From the NCBI RefSeq assembly GCF_000739735.1, contig NZ_BBJF01000019.1:1-64000 (forward strand): 64,000 nucleotides of DNA, in the 5' to 3' direction. Below the pieces are notes generated by a model. It was not told the DNA's origin. It saw only the letters and a program-made list of their open reading frames with translations, and did no database searches. A program made the position numbers and the translations under genes. Below are positions 40,836 to 50,460 of this stretch, one piece after another. This stretch comes from Paraburkholderia ginsengisoli NBRC 100965 (GTDB lineage Bacteria; Pseudomonadota; Gammaproteobacteria; Burkholderiales; Burkholderiaceae). The number at the start of each line of letters is the position of its first letter. Positions within the stretch are counted from its first letter, which is position 1.

Positions 40836-42218
40836 TCAATAGGCATTAGGATGATGAAGCCCCTTGAATACAGTCGCGAAAATGATTTTTACGTCCAGTC
40901 TGAATGACCAGTTTCGCAAATAATACAAATCGTGCGCGACGCGGCCTTCCATCTTTTCGATGCGATCCGTTTCGCCACGAAAGCCGTTGATCTGCGCCCA
41001 TCCGGTAATGCCGGGTTTGATGCGGTAGCGGTGGATATAGCCGGAAACAATGTTCTGGTAGAGATCGTCGTGTTCGAGCGCATGAGGACGCGGTCCCACC
41101 ACCGACATGTCGCCGCGCAGCACATTGAAGAACTGCGGCAGCTCATCGAGACTCGTGCGGCGCAGGAATCGGCCCACCGCGGTAACGCGTGGATCGCCGC
41201 GTGTCGCCTGCTCCAGTACACCCGGTTTCTGTTCGTGCAGCCGCATGGTGCGAAACTTGTAGATTTTGAAGACCCGTCCGTCAGCGCCTTTTCGAGCCTG
41301 TCTGAAGAAGACCGGTCCGGGAGAACTCAGTTTCACCGCAATGGCGCAAGCCAGCAGAATCGGCGACACCGCGATCAGCGCGCTCAATGCAAAGAGGCGG
41401 TCGAACAGTTCCTTCTGCACCATCGCATTGGGCGGCAGCGGCGACGCGGCCAGATTGATCGTCGGCAAACCCAGCAAGTCGGTCATGCTGCCTTCGAAGA
41501 GCGCAAGCGTGCGCACGTCAGGCATGAATCGTATATTGATCAGGTCGTTGCGAAACTCGTCGACGAGCCGAAGAATCGAACGCTCTTCGGTGAGCGGCAA
41601 CGCCAGCCAGACTTCGCCGATGTTCTGTTCGCGCACATACTGGACAAAAGCGGCATGCTCCTCGAACACGCGCACGGACGACGTGCCCGCGTCCCTCGTG
41701 CCGGGGCGCAAGTTGTATAGCGCGTTGGCGCGAAAGCCCGCAGCAGGCGACATTTCCATCTTGCGAATGATCTCGTCGCAATGATCTCCGCAAGCGGCCA
41801 CCGCCACCTGCTGCAAGTTCAAACCGGCATGGCGAACCCGGCCGAGCAGCGCATGCGTCACCAGCCGGCCGGCCATCATCGCGGCGCCCGAAATTCCCGT
41901 CCAGTACACGAACCACAGACGCGACACGAAATCGATGCGATGCAACGAGAACATCAATGCCATTGCACACGCCTGCACGACCAGCCAGCCGAGCGCGACA
42001 TGTCCCGCGAGCGCTCGCTTGGAGCGGCCGCGCCATGATTCATAAACTCCGAGCGCGGGAAACACGGCAAGTGAGAATGCGGCGGCAAATGCCACGAACG
42101 CCAGATAGAAACTCCGCTGCGAGCCCGAGTCGAAGCGAATCTGGGAGGCCGCGAAGGCGCCGCCCAGAATCATCGCGACGTCGAACAATCTCGCCAACAG
42201 ACCAGTAATCAATCGCAT
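40836..42218 (-). CDS. Undecaprenyl-phosphate glycosyl-1-phosphate transferase (WcaJ/PslA type)
   Basis: A 460-residue membrane enzyme that starts exopolysaccharide repeat units by placing a sugar-1-phosphate on undecaprenyl phosphate. Four or five N-terminal membrane helices (about 5-125) and a CoA-binding-like cytosolic domain (about 135-255) precede the membrane-dipping helix and catalytic bacterial sugar transferase domain (about 265-455). The latter contains KIYKFRTMR, RRTSLDELPQFFNVLRGDMS and VGPRP. The C-terminus has GITGWAQINGFRGET. AGGGGG precedes the ATG. It follows manC in the same direction by 41 bases. The sugar, glucose or galactose, is not resolved. Confidence 0.92.
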   Translation of the reverse strand: MRLITGLLARLFDVAMILGGAFAASQIRFDSGSQRSFYLAFVAFAAAFSLAVFPALGVYESWRGRSKRALAGHVALGWLVVQACAMALMFSLHRIDFVSRLWFVYWTGISGAAMMAGRLVTHALLGRVRHAGLNLQQVAVAACGDHCDEIIRKMEMSPAAGFRANALYNLRPGTRDAGTSSVRVFEEHAAFVQYVREQNIGEVWLALPLTEERSILRLVDEFRNDLINIRFMPDVRTLALFEGSMTDLLGLPTINLAASPLPPNAMVQKELFDRLFALSALIAVSPILLACAIAVKLSSPGPVFFRQARKGADGRVFKIYKFRTMRLHEQKPGVLEQATRGDPRVTAVGRFLRRTSLDELPQFFNVLRGDMSVVGPRPHALEHDDLYQNIVSGYIHRYRIKPGITGWAQINGFRGETDRIEKMEGRVAHDLYYLRNWSFRLDVKIIFATVFKGLHHPNAY

Positions 42219-42259
42219 TGCAGCCCCCTAAGAGCACGCCGACATTCCACACAATTGAC

Positions 42260-43774
42260 TCAGTTGCAACGCCCATACTTGTCGTCGAATCTGACGATGT
42301 CGTCCTCGCCGAGATAGGTTCCGGACTGAACCTCGATGATCTGCAGCGGCACCCGGCCCGGATTTTCCAAACGATGGCGCACGCCCAACGGGATATAGGT
42401 CGACTCGTTCTCGCCGAGAAGGAACTGTTCTTCTCCACGCGTGACGAGCGCCGTTCCGCTCACGACGACCCAATGCTCCGCGCGGTGGTGATGCATCTGC
42501 AAAGACAGCCGCCCACCGGGCATCACGACGATGCGCTTGACCTGAAAGCGGTCGCCGTGATCGATCGAATCGTAAAAGCCCCACGGCCGGCGAACCTTTC
42601 TGTGCGCGTCGGCTTCCGGCGACTTCTCCCGCTTGATGCGCGACACCAGCCCCTTGATGTCCTGCACGTGCGAGCGGTCCGCCACCAGCACGGCGTCGTC
42701 GGTCTCGATCACGATCAGATTGTTCGTGCCGACACAGGCCAGCAATCGGCCGCCTTGCGAACGCGCATAAGTCGCTGTCGCGCCTTCGAACAGCACGCGT
42801 CCATTCGATGCGTTGCCGCACTCGTCTTTTTCCATTGCCTGCCAGACCGCGTCCCACGAGCCGAGATCGGACCAACCCGCTTCGAGCGGCACCACCACGC
42901 CGGAGAACGGCGAATCCGGTTTGCCCAACTCCTCCATCACCGCGTAGTCGATCGAATCCGACGGCGAGCGCAGGAATTCCGTCGCATCGGGAATGACGCA
43001 TTCTGTCGTTTTCTTCGCACCCTGATAGGCGTGAACACACGCCGCGTGAATCTCCGGCTGGAACCGCTCGATCATGGCGAGCCATACGGATGAACGGACC
43101 ACCACCATCCCGCTGTTCCACCAGTAATTGCCCGACTCGACATATTGAGCCGCGAGTTCCGCGGGCTTTTCGACGAAGCGCTCGATGCGACGCGCGCCAT
43201 GACGCAATTCGCTGCCAAGCCGGATATAGCCGAAGCCAGTGTCTGCACGGTCAGGCGGAATCCCGAGCGTGGCGATCGAACCGGACAGTGCGTAGCGCGC
43301 GGCGATTTCAATTGACTGATGAAGCGCATCGAGATTCGCTATTGCGTGATCGGCGGGCATCACGACCAGAATGACATCCCGTCCGTCGGCGCAGGCGGCC
43401 AGCGCGGCGAGTGTCAGTGCCGGTGCGGTATCGCGGCGAGCGGGCTCCACCACGATGCGCGCGTTCACGCCAACTTCCCGCGCCTGTTCGTAAGTAGCAA
43501 AGTAATGCTCGGCACCGCAAACGACGACCGGGTCCGGCGAGACGTCCCACGTGCTGCTGAAGCCTGCCATACGCCCCATCGTGGCCTGCAATAGCGTCTG
43601 GTTGCCGATCAGGTCGATCAACTGCTTTGGAAACTGTTCGCGCGACATCGGCCATAGGCGTGTTCCCGAGCCGCCGGCGAGAATCACCTGGACGAGCGGC
43701 GGATAGTCCGCCAATGCTTCGTCGATCGATTCGATATCCGCCGTCCCGTCCGCCACCACCGTGACCTTGCCCAT
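42260..43774 (-). CDS. manC: Mannose-1-phosphate guanylyltransferase / mannose-6-phosphate isomerase
   Basis: A 504-residue bifunctional enzyme making GDP-mannose, a polysaccharide precursor. The nucleotidyltransferase domain (about 28-320) opens with QVILAGGSGTRLWPMSREQFPKQ-type motif (quoted from VILAGGSGTRLWP) and contains FVEKP. The cupin isomerase domain (about 385-500) has the metal-site segment RLSLQMHHHRAEHWVVV. ATG at 43774 with AAGGGAGC upstream; longer upstream readings lack a binding site. An extra 25 residues precede the catalytic domain. It is the PslB/AlgA counterpart of the region and lies upstream of the wcaJ-type gene. Confidence 0.93.
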   Translation of the reverse strand: MGKVTVVADGTADIESIDEALADYPPLVQVILAGGSGTRLWPMSREQFPKQLIDLIGNQTLLQATMGRMAGFSSTWDVSPDPVVVCGAEHYFATYEQAREVGVNARIVVEPARRDTAPALTLAALAACADGRDVILVVMPADHAIANLDALHQSIEIAARYALSGSIATLGIPPDRADTGFGYIRLGSELRHGARRIERFVEKPAELAAQYVESGNYWWNSGMVVVRSSVWLAMIERFQPEIHAACVHAYQGAKKTTECVIPDATEFLRSPSDSIDYAVMEELGKPDSPFSGVVVPLEAGWSDLGSWDAVWQAMEKDECGNASNGRVLFEGATATYARSQGGRLLACVGTNNLIVIETDDAVLVADRSHVQDIKGLVSRIKREKSPEADAHRKVRRPWGFYDSIDHGDRFQVKRIVVMPGGRLSLQMHHHRAEHWVVVSGTALVTRGEEQFLLGENESTYIPLGVRHRLENPGRVPLQIIEVQSGTYLGEDDIVRFDDKYGRCN

Positions 43775-44665
43775 ATAAAGCTCCCTTACCTTGATGCCGA
43801 CTCGAGAACGACTCGCCAGGCGCCCACGCATAACGCGTAGCGACGTGAATCGCACCAAGGTCTCTTATGTGATTAATGACAGGACATCCGCAATTGACAG
43901 ACCGAGCCAACCGTTCAGTTCGCAACGACAGAAGATGCACGCTCGGCCAATGGTTCATTCGGCCTGAATACAGAAGGCATCATCGTGTTCGGGTCGCCGC
44001 ATGGCGCGGCATGGCAACGAAAACAGATCTGCGTCGTACCAGCAGGCTGACGCCGGCTGTTGCGATAAGTGCAGTACTCGATGTGGTCAATCATAGTCAG
44101 ACCACGCTGCACCACAGCATCGGTGGCGCGAACAGTTGAGGTTTTGGCCCTGCTCGTCTGACTGGCTTTCTTAACGACTTGAATGAGGCCAATTCTGGCT
44201 GATCGAAGAAGGCACGAACTTCGAAATCAATGACGACACGTGGTACCGTTCATTGAACGTCTCGATGCATTACGCTTCGAAGATATGCCATTTCGTTTTC
44301 ATTGAGTCGCAATGGCTTACATAGCGTTACTTGCGTTATCTCTGACGGCGACGAATCTCGTCCATCTGAGCGAAGTGGGATTCTTTCTGCCTCTGCTTTG
44401 TTCACGGCGTTTTTTCGGCAGAAGTTACCCGCCGATTATCAAGCCGATTTCGTCGATCCGTCTGCTTTTGATGGCGGCCACTGAACATCGTCTCGATGTT
44501 GCTCGCGGCACAATCGATCAGCGCCGGCATGTTCGAGCGGCAACCCCGCGCCTCGGACAGCCGCACACCGTCGTGAGCGATAATACGGACTGATCGCACC
44601 GATCTGTCCCAAACGGGCCGCCTTTTCAGCCGCACGCCGGCAAAAAACGACGACGAGAGAATTCT
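43775..44665. other. 891-base gene-free, AT-richer stretch between manC and PAP2 genes
   Basis: No reading frame here has a recognisable product or a good ribosome-binding site. The stretch separates divergent manC (minus) and the PAP2 gene (plus), so it must hold both promoters. The lower GC and long non-coding length match the other gaps of the polysaccharide region and suggest complex regulation. No clear palindrome was identified by eye. Confidence 0.5.
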
Positions 44666-45301
44666 ATGTGGAAAGTGTTCGCCAATCTGGGCGACGCCGC
44701 CATTACGTTGCCCGTGGCAGCGATTTGCGCCGGCTGGATTGCGTTATTCAATGTGCGCCTGGCATTGCGCCTTGTCGGCGTGCTCGCGCTCGGCGCTGCG
44801 CTGGTGGGCGTGACCAAGGTGGTCTACGCCGGCTGGGGCCTTTCCATTCCGGCCGAGGATTTCCGCGTCATTAGCGGCCATGCGATGCTGTCAACGTCCA
44901 TCTGGATGGTCGCCATCACGCTTCTACTGAAGTGGTGGCGGCAACCGGCGTTTCCCGGCATCGTCGCCGGCCTGGTCATCGGTGCGTTGACCGGCTTTTC
45001 CCGCATCATCGACCACTCGCACTCGGTGCCTGAAGTCATCGCAGGCTGGAGTCTCGGCGCAATCGCGGGCCTATTTTTTCTGCGAGCCGCCGTCAACGTC
45101 GAGCTCGAGCGCTTCAGCGCCATCTGGCCGACGCTCAGCATTCTGCTTGTCTCCACGCTCGCCTATGGACACAAGGCGCCATTCGAGCACCTGATCGAAA
45201 CCCGTTCGCCGCAACTTCGCAGCCACGTGCCATCCGTGATGGCCGTGCTTGGGCGAATCCGCTATCGCGTTCAGTCTCACGACGCCACGTCGGCGAGATG
45301 A
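44666..45301 (+). CDS. PAP2-superfamily membrane phosphatase
   Basis: A 211-residue protein with about five membrane helices. PAP2 motifs are SGHAMLS (about 70-76) and SRIIDHSHSVPEVIAGWSLG (about 112-131, catalytic His in DHSHSVPE). The first KX6RP motif is degenerate, near KVVYAGWGLSIPAEDFR. PAP2 proteins of polysaccharide loci recycle undecaprenyl pyrophosphate or act on lipid phosphates. It reads opposite to the surrounding polysaccharide genes and its last 25 bases overlap the convergent glycosyltransferase gene. Confidence 0.85.
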   Translation: MWKVFANLGDAAITLPVAAICAGWIALFNVRLALRLVGVLALGAALVGVTKVVYAGWGLSIPAEDFRVISGHAMLSTSIWMVAITLLLKWWRQPAFPGIVAGLVIGALTGFSRIIDHSHSVPEVIAGWSLGAIAGLFFLRAAVNVELERFSAIWPTLSILLVSTLAYGHKAPFEHLIETRSPQLRSHVPSVMAVLGRIRYRVQSHDATSAR

Positions 45302-46467
45302 CGTTCTTCGACCGATAGCGGGTCGCGGACGGGATACGGAAGAAACTGTTCGACGCAGGCGTACGGAAGCCGCGAGTCGATGAAATGTGTCAGCGCCGCC
45401 TTGAAGTTCTCCGATGAAAAACGTTCGGCGTTCCGGCGGCATTGCCGGGGGTCGAACAGGGCCGCATTGTCTTCGAACCGGCTTACTGCTTCCAGCAGCG
45501 ACTCCAATGTCTGCTCGCCGAAGAAAACGCCGGTCGGCCGTTCGAGCGGCAAACCGATGACCGACTCGAGCGCGCCACCTCTGCCGAAGGCGATCACCGG
45601 CGTCCCGCATGCCTGCGCTTCCACAACCGAGATACCAAAGTCCTCTTCCGCCGCAAACACGAACGCGCGGGCGCGCCGCAAATAATCGACGAGAACGTCC
45701 GACGGTTGATGACCGAGGATCACGACGTTCTCTGCGGCCAATGCTTTGATCCGCTTCATCTCGGGACCGTCGCCGATCACCACGAGCCGCCGTTCCGGCG
45801 TTTGCGAAAAGGCTCGTACGATCAGATCGATGCGTTTATATGGCACCATCCGCGACGCCGTCACATAGAAGTCTTCCTTCTGCGTGCACACCTTCATATT
45901 GGCGAGATCGACCGGCGGATAGATGACCGTCGATTCACGTTGATAGGCCTTCTTGATCCGTCGCGCAATGAAGTACGAATTCGCGACCATATGATCGACG
46001 CCGTTGGCCGAGCGCGCATCCCATCCCCGAATGTAGTGCAGCAGCACACGGGCCATCGCGGACTTGATGCCCGTGCTCAGATGCGATTCCCTGAGATATT
46101 GATGCTGCAAGTCCCACGCGTAGCGAATCGGCGAATGAACGTAACTGACGTGGACCTGGTTCGGGCCGGTCAGCACGCCTTTGGCGACCGCATGCGAACT
46201 CGAGATGACGAGGTCGTAGCCCGACAGGTCGACCTGTTCGATCGCGAGCGGCATGAGCGGCAGGTAGGCGCGGTAACGCCGGCGGGCGAAAGGCAGCCGC
46301 TGAATGAACGACGTCTGGACGGACTTTCCCTTCACGCATTCGCGATCTTCGAGAAAATCGACAATCGAGAAGATGTCCGCGCTCGGGAAGCACTCGATGA
46401 TATTTTTCAATACCTTCTCCGCGCCACCCGAAACCACTAACCAATCGTGAACAATAGCGACTTTCAC
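45277..46467 (-). CDS. Glycosyltransferase family 4
   Basis: A 396-residue GT-B-fold enzyme. The C-terminal donor-binding half has YVTASRMVPYKRIDLIVRAF, VVIGDGPEMKRIK and the EX7E-type signature EEDFGISVVEAQACGTPVIAFGRGG in overlapping parts (about 285-310). It should add a sugar to the lipid-linked repeat. The true start is the GTG at 46467, five bases after AGGAGG; the upstream ATG at 46512 lacks such a site. It is the last gene of the block that runs from the tyrosine kinase at 53983 and overlaps the PAP2 gene tail to tail. Confidence 0.9.
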   Translation of the reverse strand: MKVAIVHDWLVVSGGAEKVLKNIIECFPSADIFSIVDFLEDRECVKGKSVQTSFIQRLPFARRRYRAYLPLMPLAIEQVDLSGYDLVISSSHAVAKGVLTGPNQVHVSYVHSPIRYAWDLQHQYLRESHLSTGIKSAMARVLLHYIRGWDARSANGVDHMVANSYFIARRIKKAYQRESTVIYPPVDLANMKVCTQKEDFYVTASRMVPYKRIDLIVRAFSQTPERRLVVIGDGPEMKRIKALAAENVVILGHQPSDVLVDYLRRARAFVFAAEEDFGISVVEAQACGTPVIAFGRGGALESVIGLPLERPTGVFFGEQTLESLLEAVSRFEDNAALFDPRQCRRNAERFSSENFKAALTHFIDSRLPYACVEQFLPYPVRDPLSVEERHLADVAS

Positions 46468-46518
46468 TTCGACCTCCTGTGAGATTGCAACCGGGACCTG
46501 CGTGTCCGGCATCCTGTT

Positions 46519-47835
46519 TCATTCATCCTTTGCAGCGCCCGCCTGAGGTCGAAGGCCACACGCCATTCGTACCATTCCAAGCGCGCGCTCGGCGCCCGGA
46601 AGCAGACTGATCAGCTCCAGGCGAATCATGATTCCCATCAGCGTCGCGGCCAGCGTCGCCTCGCCGATTACCCGCGCAGATGCCATGCCCGCCGCACCGT
46701 ATCGGGAGGCAAGAAAAAGCGCCGCCGCGAAATTGATCAATCCGGCGACGACGCCTGCGATCGCCAGCAGCCTGTCTTTCTTACGCGGCACGAATACATA
46801 GAACGCGACGAATTCGTTGAACGCGGCGAATGGAAACATCCACGCAAAGATCTGCAGCACGTGCGCGCTGGGTTCGAATGCGGGTCCGAGTATCAAAGGC
46901 AGCACGAAAGGCGAAAGCGTCAGCGCGCCGCACAGAATCAGTAGTCCGAAACCCAGCAGCAAGGTGGCGCCTCGCCGGGTCGTCACATGCGCGCCGTCCT
47001 TGTCACCCTGCGCGAGTTGCCGCGAAATCGTGGGAATGAACACCTGCGATGCCGGCCCCATCAGACTGAGCCCGATCGTCGCGAAGCGCTCGGCCGCGCC
47101 GAAATAGCCCACCTGGGCGGGCGTGGACAGCAGCGTCAACAGGTAAGTGGACGACGCCGTGAGCACGACCGAGCCCGACGAATAGCAGAACAGCATCGTC
47201 GAGCCTCTCACGAGCGGCACGACACCCGCGAACTTCAGCCGCGGCAAGCCCAATTGATAAGTCGTCAAGCCATACGAAATCATCGAAGACGCGATGCCTG
47301 CAATCAGCAGACTCGCGAGCACCCACACGGCGTCGTCGGGTCCGTTGACGAGATTCAAAACCAGCACGAGGCTCAACGCAAAGCCGAACACCTCGATCAT
47401 GATCGGAGTGCGAAAATGCTGACGCCCCTGAAAGAGCCAGCCGAGATTCAACGCCGACACGACACCCAGCAGCGTCGCGAGCAAGCCGATCACCGGCCGC
47501 TCCGACAACAAGGGCGACATCATCGTGGCGATGATGCCGATCGCCCCGCCCAGCAGTCCCATCAGAAGACGAGCGCTCACGTGCAACGAGTAGATGGTGT
47601 TGCACTCCGCCGCCGATTGCGCTTTCGACACTTCGCGCATGCCGACGAACGTGAACCCATAGCTCGCGAGCATCCAGATCACGTTCATCAGCGACATCGA
47701 CGCCAGTACGCGGCCGTACTCGGCGACACCGAGAATCCTCCCGTAAAACGGCACGACGATGAGGAGGTACACGTACCTCATCAAATACCCGCCGTAGACA
47801 AACGCAATAACGTTCGCGCTCGCTCGTCTATCCAT
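46519..47835 (-). CDS. Wzx-type polysaccharide flippase
   Basis: A 438-residue inner-membrane protein with 12-14 hydrophobic segments of the MOP/oligosaccharide flippase superfamily. The N-terminal pattern FVYGGYLMRYVYLLIVVPFYGRILGVAEYG and the amphipathic charged loops are typical of Wzx. It would move the undecaprenyl-linked repeat unit to the periplasmic face. AAGGGGGCAGT precedes the ATG. It lies between two glycosyltransferase genes in the same direction. No Wzy polymerase is recognisable next to it. Confidence 0.88.
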   Translation of the reverse strand: MDRRASANVIAFVYGGYLMRYVYLLIVVPFYGRILGVAEYGRVLASMSLMNVIWMLASYGFTFVGMREVSKAQSAAECNTIYSLHVSARLLMGLLGGAIGIIATMMSPLLSERPVIGLLATLLGVVSALNLGWLFQGRQHFRTPIMIEVFGFALSLVLVLNLVNGPDDAVWVLASLLIAGIASSMISYGLTTYQLGLPRLKFAGVVPLVRGSTMLFCYSSGSVVLTASSTYLLTLLSTPAQVGYFGAAERFATIGLSLMGPASQVFIPTISRQLAQGDKDGAHVTTRRGATLLLGFGLLILCGALTLSPFVLPLILGPAFEPSAHVLQIFAWMFPFAAFNEFVAFYVFVPRKKDRLLAIAGVVAGLINFAAALFLASRYGAAGMASARVIGEATLAATLMGIMIRLELISLLPGAERALGMVRMACGLRPQAGAAKDE

Positions 47836-47865
47836 ACTGCCCCCTTGTGCTCGCGTGACTGGACA

Positions 47866-48876
47866 TTAGCGCCCAGCCACGCGACGGCGCGCAAGCGGGT
47901 TGGAGATATAACGCACCGCAAAGTCGGACAGCGGCGAGTAAGGGAAGAGACACAAACCTGAAAGCGCGAGCGTGCCCAGTTTTTTCTTGACGCTCCAGAA
48001 CGGATTCGCGACGATCGTATGCAAGTAGCCGCGAGAGTCGCGCATCATCCAGCGCCAGCGGCTCAAAAGCGTCGCCTGATAAACGCTCGAGCAGAAGGTC
48101 GCCTTCTCGTGCGAAAAGTCGTGAAAGGCGGGCGGCAGTTCGATCTGCAGTCGTGCACGAGCGATATTGCGCAGGATCTCCCAGCGCAGGTTGAAAGCCC
48201 TCGGCGCCTTGTTGAGCTGCTCCGAGTTGGCGAACGAGACGGTCTCGCTGTCGGCGTTGTGTACGCGGTAGCCGCCGAGCGCCTTCGGCACCGTCGCAAT
48301 GGGACCCGTCAATGCCGCACCGTAGATTGCATAGAAGTCCGCGCCATAGCGGTTAATGCCCTCCTCCGGCACCGGGAAAACACGCCGGAGCCCACTCACA
48401 CGATAGGCGTTCCCCGACGCGGGAGGCGACGGATACAGCCAACCGCCGCGCAGCAGCTTTCCGCAATCGTGCGGCGGTTCGCTATGGGGCACATACGCGC
48501 CGATCGACCTGCCGACACTGTCCATCACGTCGAGCTGGAATTGCACCTTCGCCCATGCGCCGTCCGCGAAGAGCCGCATCACTTCGGAAACCGCGCTCGG
48601 GTAAAGCACGTCGTCCGAATCGAGGAAGATCGCGTATTCCGTTTCGAGTACCGCGATCGCGTAGTTGTACGCCGACACCTGACCGCCATTCTTCTTGAAG
48701 ATGGCGGAAATGCGCGTGCCGTACGTTTCGATGATGGCTCGCGAACCATCGGTCGAGCCATCGTCGATGACCATCACCTCCGTTCCCGGATAGTCCTGTG
48801 CGAGCGCCGAATCGATCGCCTCGGCCAGATAGTGCTCGTAGTTGTAATTGCAAATCACGACAGTGACGTGGTTCAT
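47866..48876 (-). CDS. Glycosyltransferase family 2
   Basis: A 336-residue GT-A enzyme with the classic opening VTVVICNYNYEHYLAEAIDSAL, the nucleotide-binding VIDDGSTDGS (about 37-46) and the metal-binding DSDD (about 90-93). The C-terminal 130 residues are helical with basic stretches that may touch the membrane. It adds one sugar of the repeat. Same direction as the flippase, 30 bases upstream of it. Confidence 0.92.
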   Translation of the reverse strand: MNHVTVVICNYNYEHYLAEAIDSALAQDYPGTEVMVIDDGSTDGSRAIIETYGTRISAIFKKNGGQVSAYNYAIAVLETEYAIFLDSDDVLYPSAVSEVMRLFADGAWAKVQFQLDVMDSVGRSIGAYVPHSEPPHDCGKLLRGGWLYPSPPASGNAYRVSGLRRVFPVPEEGINRYGADFYAIYGAALTGPIATVPKALGGYRVHNADSETVSFANSEQLNKAPRAFNLRWEILRNIARARLQIELPPAFHDFSHEKATFCSSVYQATLLSRWRWMMRDSRGYLHTIVANPFWSVKKKLGTLALSGLCLFPYSPLSDFAVRYISNPLARRRVAGR

Positions 48877-48997
48877 AATTTCCCGGCGCTATTCAAAAGT
48901 TCGGTCCGCCGGCATCCGGCAACCGTGAAACTGACGACACACACAGCCAACCCGCCCGCGTCAACCGGATCGAGCGCCACCCCGCCCGATCGCCTTG

Positions 48998-50458
48998 CTA
49001 CGCGGCTCGCCGAATGACGACATAAGCCAGGTGTTTCGGCGGATTGTTGCCGGCACCGTTGACTCGTTCCGGCACCTTGAATCGAACCTTCAGCAACCTG
49101 TCGTCCCACGTCAACGCAACGTCGTCGCGAGCACTTGACGCGCCGGTCAGTGCATCGATCACCTCGACCTGCGTCACGCGCGACGACAGCGGCAGGAGTC
49201 CCGGCACGAACACTGTTTGCCAGCCCGGGTCCGCCCTGACCTGCATCACGACGTCGTTGCCGGACAGCAAGGCGGTTCCCGAGGCGCCAGAACCGAACTG
49301 CAACGGCTTCGAAAAACCGGCAAGCGAGCCGCTGACGGTTTGCCGAAGCACGATCAGACTCTGGCCCGATACGTTGTAAGTCCGCTCGGGCGGTCCTCGA
49401 TGCGTGAGACGAAAAGGTTCATAGCCGTCCCAGTGATAGATCATCGAGAGGTACTTGTCCGGCTCGTCCCAGTTCCTACCCAATGCCCACACGGCGAAGT
49501 CGAAGAAATAGCGCGCCACGTAATGCGGATCCTTCATGTACTCGTTACCGATTTCCGTTTGCCAGATTCCTCGCGCGGGACCGTTCTTCACGTACTGCTG
49601 ATACAAAGGATCGAGATCGGCAACCGACAGGTAGTGCGTGTCGAGGTAATCGACCCAATCGAGCATGCGCTCCTTTAACACGGGACTCCTGTACTCCAGC
49701 CACTTCCGGAAGTTGCCGAGCCCGCCCTGATCCGGCCAGCCGCCATACACGACATACGCGCGGTAACTGCGGATGATGCGCGCCGCCGGAATATGAATGC
49801 GCTCCACGTAGTCCTGCATCGCACGCTCGTACGGCTTCGCACGCTTCTGGTCGGTGTCGAAGTCCGGGCCATGCCAGAACGTGGATTGCTGCAAACCGCC
49901 GGACAACTTGCCGGCCGCCTCGTTCCAGATCTGAAAATGGCGCAGGTTGAACGGCGGTGCGGAGTACTTCCGCACTACCGCGTCGACATAGCTCGTCCAC
50001 GCCTTCTCATCCACAGGCGCCGAATTCGAATCTCCCGGCACACTGGCATTCCACTTCGGCGTGTAACCGAGCAGCAGCAGCGAGCCAATCCCATTGCGAT
50101 CATTTCGAAGCAGTACCGACGGCAGATCGCTATCGAATGCGAAGCCGGTCCTGTCGACGCGCATCGCGTCTCCCGGCCCGTGCGGCTGGCCAGGTCCCAC
50201 TGAATCTCGTCCCCAACTGATGCCCATCGCGCGCCACATCTGGACATCGCCCGCCGATCCAGGCCAGCCGTTCGAGCCGATCAAATCGGTAATCCTGCGA
50301 GTGCCCGCGCCTGCGGGCCGCGCATCGGACGCCAACGCGAGCACGCTCTTCGCGCGCGCCAGCGGTATCGTCGCGCCGGCGAGCGCCGCAAGTGTGCGCA
50401 ACGCATGCCGTCTGCCGGCACTCCTCACGACGCGATCCATCCGCCGACCCAGAAACAT
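48998..50458 (-). CDS. GH39/PslG-like glycoside hydrolase in the polysaccharide operon
   Basis: A 486-residue predicted exported protein. The N-terminus has arginine pairs and a hydrophobic stretch (RRHALRTLAALAGATIPLA), a possible Tat or Sec signal. The clan GH-A barrel (about 55-370) shows an acid/base glutamate in QIWNEAAG (about 177) and a probable nucleophile in IWQTEIGNE (about 301); a beta-rich C-terminal domain follows (about 380-486). In Pseudomonas, PslG of the psl operon is an endoglycosidase with this fold and context. This protein is likely its functional counterpart, trimming or releasing chains in the periplasm. It lies 2 bases after the preceding glycosyltransferase stop. Confidence 0.78.
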   Translation of the reverse strand: MFLGRRMDRVVRSAGRRHALRTLAALAGATIPLARAKSVLALASDARPAGAGTRRITDLIGSNGWPGSAGDVQMWRAMGISWGRDSVGPGQPHGPGDAMRVDRTGFAFDSDLPSVLLRNDRNGIGSLLLLGYTPKWNASVPGDSNSAPVDEKAWTSYVDAVVRKYSAPPFNLRHFQIWNEAAGKLSGGLQQSTFWHGPDFDTDQKRAKPYERAMQDYVERIHIPAARIIRSYRAYVVYGGWPDQGGLGNFRKWLEYRSPVLKERMLDWVDYLDTHYLSVADLDPLYQQYVKNGPARGIWQTEIGNEYMKDPHYVARYFFDFAVWALGRNWDEPDKYLSMIYHWDGYEPFRLTHRGPPERTYNVSGQSLIVLRQTVSGSLAGFSKPLQFGSGASGTALLSGNDVVMQVRADPGWQTVFVPGLLPLSSRVTQVEVIDALTGASSARDDVALTWDDRLLKVRFKVPERVNGAGNNPPKHLAYVVIRRAA

Positions 50459-50460
50459 GC

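Noticed and set aside
42218..43093. A 291-codon plus-strand frame opposite manC
   Set aside because: Antisense shadow; manC motifs are complete on the minus strand.
43876..44593. Several short plus-strand frames (60-93 codons) between manC and the PAP2 gene
   Set aside because: No ribosome-binding sites, no family resemblance and overlapping frames; the stretch is better treated as regulatory.
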